Assembly: GCA_945878495.1 (NCBI GenBank)
Contig: CAMCTP010000032.1
Span: forward strand, 1 to 10,329
Origin: Rickettsia typhi
GTDB taxonomy: Bacteria; Pseudomonadota; Alphaproteobacteria; Rickettsiales; Deianiraeaceae
DNA: 10,329 bases
Reading direction: 5' to 3'
Shown here: piece after piece, positions 7,168 through 10,329 of the stretch
Position numbering within the stretch: the first letter of the stretch is position 1
How the letters are laid out: the number at the start of each line of letters is the position of its first letter
The notes under the pieces: generated by a model
Database searches by the model: none
What the model was told of the DNA's origin: nothing
What the model saw: the letters and a program-made list of their open reading frames with translations, nothing else
Position numbers and translations under genes: made by a program

Positions 7168-7563
7168 TCAAGAGAATGAATTTCCACAACCGCATGAACT
7201 TCCGGCATTTGGATTTTGTATTTTAAAGTAGGATCCGCTAACTTCATCAACAAAATCAAGCATTCCGCCAGATAGCATTTCAAGAGTAACTTCGTCAAGT
7301 ACAGCTATAGATTTTTCATCGCATTTGATTTCCATATCGCCTTCTTCGATTTCTTTTGTCATGGCAAGGTGATATTTAAATCCAGAGCATCCGCCGGAAT
7401 AAACAGCTATTCTAAGCATTAAATCTTGATCATTTTCCAGCGATCTAAGATGTTTTATTCTATCGATTGAACGTTGAGATAGAGTAAAATTCATATTCTC
7501 TTTTTCTGTAAAAATACCATTTTGACCTGATATTTCTGTGTTGCTTTGAACTTGATCTGACAT
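7168..7563 (-). CDS. erpA: A-type iron-sulfur carrier, ErpA-like
   Basis: Small cytoplasmic protein that receives a [2Fe-2S] or [4Fe-4S] cluster and passes it to target enzymes. The three ligand cysteines are present: C59 in SGGCSGFKY, and C124 and C126 in SSCGCG near the C-terminus (numbered from ATG 7563, 131 residues). The ending NPNAGSSCGCGNSFS and the LRIAVYSGGCSGF block match ErpA of alphaproteobacteria. From ATG 7563 there is a 23-residue polar N-terminal extension before the conserved domain. ATG 7494 would give 108 residues, the usual family size, and is preceded by an AAAGAG stretch. The putative promoter -10 ends only seven bases before ATG 7563, so that start would be leaderless; the choice is open. 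It leads the erpA, RatA-like, DUF1460 operon, and is divergent from dgt, a frequent neighbour in alphaproteobacteria. Plain IscA is the alternative name. Confidence 0.9.
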   Translation of the reverse strand: MSDQVQSNTEISGQNGIFTEKENMNFTLSQRSIDRIKHLRSLENDQDLMLRIAVYSGGCSGFKYHLAMTKEIEEGDMEIKCDEKSIAVLDEVTLEMLSGGMLDFVDEVSGSYFKIQNPNAGSSCGCGNSFS

Positions 7564-7569
7564 ACGAAA

Positions 7570-7599
7570 AAAATAATTGATATTTATTAAATATGTCAA
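7570..7599 (-). promoter_or_regulatory. Putative erpA promoter
   Basis: The minus strand reads a perfect -35 TTGACA (7599-7594), an 18-base spacer and TATTTT (7575-7570, four of six matches). The start of transcription would fall close to ATG 7563, implying either a leaderless mRNA from 7563 or a leader of about 70 bases to ATG 7494. It overlaps the dgt promoter candidate and the 7576-7600 inverted repeat. Confidence 0.4.
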
Positions 7600-7600
7600 T
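7576..7600. repeat. Imperfect inverted repeat in the erpA/dgt divergent gap
   Basis: ATTGATATTT (7576-7585) and AAATA-TG-TCAAT (7589-7600) form a 10-bp dyad with a two-base bulge and a three-base centre. It covers the -35 elements of both divergent promoter candidates, a suitable place for an operator. No known regulator motif is recognised with certainty. Confidence 0.45.
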
Positions 7601-7606
7601 TATATA
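7577..7606 (+). promoter_or_regulatory. Putative dgt promoter
   Basis: TTGATA (7577-7582, five of six) is followed by an 18-base spacer and TATATA (7601-7606). Transcription would start near 7613, about 23 bases before the dgt ATG and inside the 7610-7625 palindrome. AT-richness makes -10 matches cheap; the support is mainly the -35 and the placement. Confidence 0.35.
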
Positions 7607-7609
7607 TAA

Positions 7610-7625
7610 CAATATAAATATATTG
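7610..7625. repeat. Perfect 7-2-7 palindrome upstream of dgt
   Basis: CAATATA (7610-7616), AA, TATATTG (7619-7625) is a perfect dyad ending 10 bases before the dgt ATG. It could be an operator over the predicted transcription start; chance in AT-only DNA is a real alternative, although the terminal C/G pair makes it less trivial. Confidence 0.4.
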
Positions 7626-7635
7626 CAAGTAAAAA

Positions 7636-8790
7636 ATGAAAAAATTTGCCACAATAGCAAAAAACGACAAAAGACTATTTTTTGAATTGGAGAAAAATGT
7701 AGAAGACTGTTTTTGCGAAGATAGAATGCGTATTATTGCCAGTAATTCCTTCAAAAGGCTTGAGGCAAAAACTCAGGTTTTTCCTTCTTATCACGGAGAT
7801 CACTATCGCAAAAGATTGACTCATAGTATCGAAGTTGCCGAGATAGCGAAAAAAATTGCATCAAAACTGGATGTAGATAAAGATTTGGCGGAGGTTGTTG
7901 CCTTGGCGCACGATATCGGACATCCTCCATTCGGTCATGTCGGTGAAGATGTTTTAGATGAAATAATGCGTAGTTTTGACGGAGACTATAAGCATAATAC
8001 ATTTTCTTTTAAGATAGTAACAAGTATTGAAAATATATCAAATAAATTTAGTGGAATGAATTTAACACACTCTTCATTGGATGGTATTTTAAAGCATAAT
8101 GGACCTTTAAAAAAACCATGTAAATATATAGTTGATTACAACAATAATCTACCGGATGGTTTGAAATTCGATTTCACAAAACATGCTTCAATTGAGGCGC
8201 AGGTGGCTGCAATAGCCGATGATATAGCGTATTTAAATCACGATATTGAAGATGGATTGCGGTCGGATATATTGATGATCGAAGATGTTAAAAAATTACC
8301 ACTTTGGTGCGATGTATTAAAAAAAATTGACCAAAACTACTCTTTTTTGGAAATTGGAGTAATGGCAAAAGATGCTAAAAGTATAATCATTAACTTAATG
8401 ATTGATGATGTTGTGGCTGAGACAAAACGCAATATTAAAGATCTAAATATATTGACAAGTTTGGATGTTACAAATTGCGGCAAGCAGATTGTTGACTTCT
8501 CTGAAAAGATCCGATTTTATGCCGCTGAGATTAAGAAATTTCTTTATGCGAATTTATATCACAGCAAAAAAGTCAATAAAGCAAGAGCGATAGCGAAAAC
8601 GGCAATATCGAGAATTTTTCAAGAAATAAGAAAAAATCCGTGTACAATGTCGCCTTTATGGCTTAAAGGCTTTGAAGAAACTGAGATGGAGATTGAAAAA
8701 AACCAGATTATTTGCGATTATATAGCTGGAATGACTGATACTTTTGCAAAAACTCTTGCAAATAAAATAAAACGAAAATCTGTTATTTGA
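7636..8790 (+). CDS. dgt: dGTPase-like deoxynucleoside triphosphate triphosphohydrolase (HD family)
   Basis: A 384-residue cytoplasmic enzyme that hydrolyses dNTPs to deoxynucleosides and triphosphate, controlling dNTP pools. The HD metal-site residues are all seen: H63 in RKRLTHSIEVAEIA, H92-D93 in ALAHDIGHPPFGH, and the late Asp (D195/D196) in AAIADDIAYLNHDIEDGL. The N-terminal RIIASNSFKRLEAKTQVF (32-49) corresponds to the family's substrate and allosteric segment with F-x-RL-x-x-KTQVF. Length fits the shorter type 2 dGTPase-like proteins of alphaproteobacteria rather than the roughly 500-residue E. coli Dgt. The ATG has no clear Shine-Dalgarno. It is divergent from erpA and is followed after 13 bases by rfbB, so the two are probably cotranscribed. 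In many alphaproteobacteria argS follows dgt; here that place is taken by rfbB. Confidence 0.93.
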   Translation: MKKFATIAKNDKRLFFELEKNVEDCFCEDRMRIIASNSFKRLEAKTQVFPSYHGDHYRKRLTHSIEVAEIAKKIASKLDVDKDLAEVVALAHDIGHPPFGHVGEDVLDEIMRSFDGDYKHNTFSFKIVTSIENISNKFSGMNLTHSSLDGILKHNGPLKKPCKYIVDYNNNLPDGLKFDFTKHASIEAQVAAIADDIAYLNHDIEDGLRSDILMIEDVKKLPLWCDVLKKIDQNYSFLEIGVMAKDAKSIIINLMIDDVVAETKRNIKDLNILTSLDVTNCGKQIVDFSEKIRFYAAEIKKFLYANLYHSKKVNKARAIAKTAISRIFQEIRKNPCTMSPLWLKGFEETEMEIEKNQIICDYIAGMTDTFAKTLANKIKRKSVI

Positions 8791-8803
8791 TTGTTGTAAA
8801 AAT

Positions 8804-9802
8804 ATGAACATATTAGTCACAGGTGCGGCTGGTTTTATAGGTAGCAATTTTGTACATTTATACATGTCAAAATTTCCCGATCATAAAATTGTTGTAATCG
8901 ATTCCATGACCTACGCTGGAGATATGGCTAATTTAAGCGGAATTGAAGATAAAGTATCGTTTTATAAAGGATGTATCGGCGATCAAAACTTGGTTGATAA
9001 AATATTGGCTGAGCACAAAATAAATCATGTATATAATTTTGCAGCGGAAAGCCATGTTGACAATTCAATATCAAATCCGGGTGTTTTCTTGGAGACAAAT
9101 ATTATGGCGACTTTTAGACTCCTGCAATCTTGCAGAAAATACTACGAGTCTTTACAAGATAAATCAAAGTTTAGATTTTTACATGTTTCAACAGATGAAG
9201 TCTACGGAAGCCTCGTATTTGAAGATGCCGAGATATTTTCTGAAAAAACAACGTATAAACCTAATTCACCATATTCAGCATCAAAAGCTGCATCTGATCA
9301 TCTGGTAAGATCTTTTATTCATACATATAATTTACCATGCCTAACTACAAACTGTTCGAATAACTACGGAAAAAGACAAAATATTGAAAAGTTGATACCA
9401 AAGACAATCATGGCTTGTATAAATAAAGATACCATACCTGTTTATGGAAACGGATTGCAAATCAGAGACTGGATATGGGTTGACGACCATTGCAACGGAT
9501 TGATTTTGGCTATGCAAAATGGTAAAATTGGCGAAACATATTGCTTTGGCGGAGATTGTGAAACTAAAAATATCGACATAATAAATAAAATTTGCGAGAT
9601 AATGAATAGAGTTTTACCTGCTGATATTGATTATGCAAGTTTAATCACCTTCGTTCAAGACAGAGCAGGACACGATCTTAGATACGCTATATCTTCAGAA
9701 AAAGCAAAGCAGGAACTTGGTTTTAAGCATTCTGGAACATTAATGGAAAATCTTGAAGAAACAATAAGGTTTTATATGGATAAAAATAGTTTAAATAAAT
9801 AA
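8804..9802 (+). CDS. rfbB: dTDP-glucose 4,6-dehydratase
   Basis: Extended short-chain dehydrogenase/reductase converting dTDP-glucose to dTDP-4-keto-6-deoxyglucose using bound NAD, the second step toward dTDP-rhamnose and other deoxysugars for surface polysaccharide. The Rossmann start VTGAAGFIGSNF carries G7-x-x-G10-x-x-G13. AESHVD lies at 81-86. The catalytic TDE triad is T130-D131-E132 in HVSTDEVYGS, with Y157 and K161 of the YxxxK motif in YSASKAASDH. The substrate region includes RDWIWVDDH (221-229) and DRAGHDLRYAI (286-296). Length (332) is normal. A noticeable difference is NNYGKRQNIEKLIP at 186-199, where the family generally reads NNYGPYQFPEKLIP. rfbA, rfbC and rfbD are not here, so the end product is unknown. 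The final TAA is followed two bases later by the next start. Confidence 0.94.
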   Translation: MNILVTGAAGFIGSNFVHLYMSKFPDHKIVVIDSMTYAGDMANLSGIEDKVSFYKGCIGDQNLVDKILAEHKINHVYNFAAESHVDNSISNPGVFLETNIMATFRLLQSCRKYYESLQDKSKFRFLHVSTDEVYGSLVFEDAEIFSEKTTYKPNSPYSASKAASDHLVRSFIHTYNLPCLTTNCSNNYGKRQNIEKLIPKTIMACINKDTIPVYGNGLQIRDWIWVDDHCNGLILAMQNGKIGETYCFGGDCETKNIDIINKICEIMNRVLPADIDYASLITFVQDRAGHDLRYAISSEKAKQELGFKHSGTLMENLEETIRFYMDKNSLNK

Positions 9803-9804
9803 TT

Positions 9805-10329
9805 TTGATTAAGTTAGATTTTTTGAAAATTGCAAACATATCATCATCCTCTAACTATAAAATTATTGCTCAAAAAACAGCAAATTATATATCTAAATCT
9901 AATCTCGGAGATGAGTTTGGGGATTTAATTCTTGGGAGGTTAAAAAATGCAGCGAATGAAGTTGATGCCTACAAAATCTTGCAAGCATTTCTTTTAGATG
10001 AAATTGCTCCTATAATTTCAGATATTGATCTTAGTGAGTCAGGAAAACCTGCTATATTGACATTTGTTGGGGTTAATGGATCGGGAAAAACAACATCAGC
10101 TTTTAAGACTGCAAACCTTCTTTCTAAAGCTGGAGTTAAGGTTTGTCTACTTGGTTGCGATGTAATAAGAGATGGCGCTTATTATCAATTTTCAGATCTT
10201 GCTGAAAAATACGGAGCTGGTTTTAAAACATCAATCAACGAGGAAAGAGGGGATATGAAACAATTTTTATCTCAAGAATCCGATAACTTTTATGGAGATT
10301 TTGATATTATTATACTTGACATGCCGGGG
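9805..10329 (+). CDS. SRP-type GTPase, FtsY/FlhF-like, 3' end beyond window (partial)
   Basis: A continuous frame of 175 codons from TTG 9805 to the right edge. No ATG occurs in frame before residue 151, and in-frame TAA 9796-9798 bounds it upstream, so the TTG (MIKLDFLKIA) or an ATT next to it must be the start. Residues of about 15-75 are helical, like the N domain of SRP GTPases. The G domain then shows TFVGVNGSGKTTSAFKTANL with P-loop GVNGSGKT at 89-96, then CDVIRDGAYYQFSDLAEKYG (118-137), equivalent to the DTFRAAAxxQL block, and DIIILDMPG (167-175) where FtsY has DTAGR. The Asp and Arg of the second block are kept, but the rest is unusual. It may be a divergent FtsY (SRP receptor), an FlhF relative, or another SRP-class GTPase. 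It follows rfbB by two bases, suggesting one operon with dgt and rfbB. Confidence 0.8.
   Translation, partial: MIKLDFLKIANISSSSNYKIIAQKTANYISKSNLGDEFGDLILGRLKNAANEVDAYKILQAFLLDEIAPIISDIDLSESGKPAILTFVGVNGSGKTTSAFKTANLLSKAGVKVCLLGCDVIRDGAYYQFSDLAEKYGAGFKTSINEERGDMKQFLSQESDNFYGDFDIIILDMPG

Noticed and set aside
7166..7195. Longer RatA-like protein from ATG 7195 with an apparent hydrophobic N-terminus
   Set aside because: The hydrophobic stretch is an out-of-frame reading of the ErpA cysteine-rich tail; family alignment starts at the GTG 7165 or TTG 7171.
9027..9308. Plus-strand 93-codon ORF inside rfbB
   Set aside because: A frame shadow of rfbB, whose catalytic motifs lie in the main frame across the same bases.
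9934..9949. A strong GGGAGG followed at good spacing by ATG 9947
   Set aside because: The ATG is in another frame from the SRP GTPase and opens only a short ORF of about 16 codons; the GTPase frame runs through without a break, so this looks like chance.

Overview
The window is AT-rich (by eye about 30% G+C), gene-dense bacterial chromosome. It looks like a reduced-genome, host-associated alphaproteobacterium, perhaps of the Rickettsiales or Holosporales type. The signs are an ErpA with the C-terminal NPNA-SSCGCG-SF signature, erpA placed divergently next to dgt (an arrangement familiar in alphaproteobacteria), near-absence of Shine-Dalgarno sequences, TTG/GTG starts and tightly overlapping genes. 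Assignment to an order is inference; no rRNA or tRNA is present to settle it.

Left block (1-4941, minus strand): one compact operon, read right to left. It holds a divergent 531-residue polytopic membrane protein resembling the NuoL/M/N-MrpD antiporter-like superfamily, then plsY (phospholipid synthesis), hisS (histidyl-tRNA synthetase), a GT4 glycosyltransferase, and an unrecognised gene that runs off the left edge. Three of the four junctions are 4-base ATGA start/stop overlaps. A TATAAT box with a weak -35 lies ahead of the first gene.

Middle: a XerC-type tyrosine recombinase (5047-5937, plus strand) is divergent from the operon. It converges on a second minus-strand operon (5965-7563): erpA (A-type Fe-S carrier), a RatA/Coq10-family START-like protein, and a DUF1460 predicted lipoprotein (a papain-like fold related to peptidoglycan amidases/peptidases).

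Right block (7636-10329, plus strand): dgt (dNTP triphosphohydrolase, HD family), rfbB (dTDP-glucose 4,6-dehydratase), and the 5' part of a divergent SRP-type GTPase (FtsY/FlhF-like) that runs off the right edge. The short erpA/dgt divergent gap contains two inverted repeats and overlapping promoter-like elements.

The common theme is envelope and housekeeping: phospholipid (plsY), surface glycan (GT4, rfbB), wall remodelling (DUF1460), Fe-S delivery (erpA), nucleotide pool control (dgt), chromosome dimer resolution (xerC) and translation (hisS). I see no mobile element, CRISPR array, RNA gene or toxin-antitoxin module. No novel system is evident. The least explained parts are the membrane protein with apparently lost proton-path residues, the atypical SRP GTPase and the left-edge orphan. 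No gene-free stretch exceeds about 110 bases.
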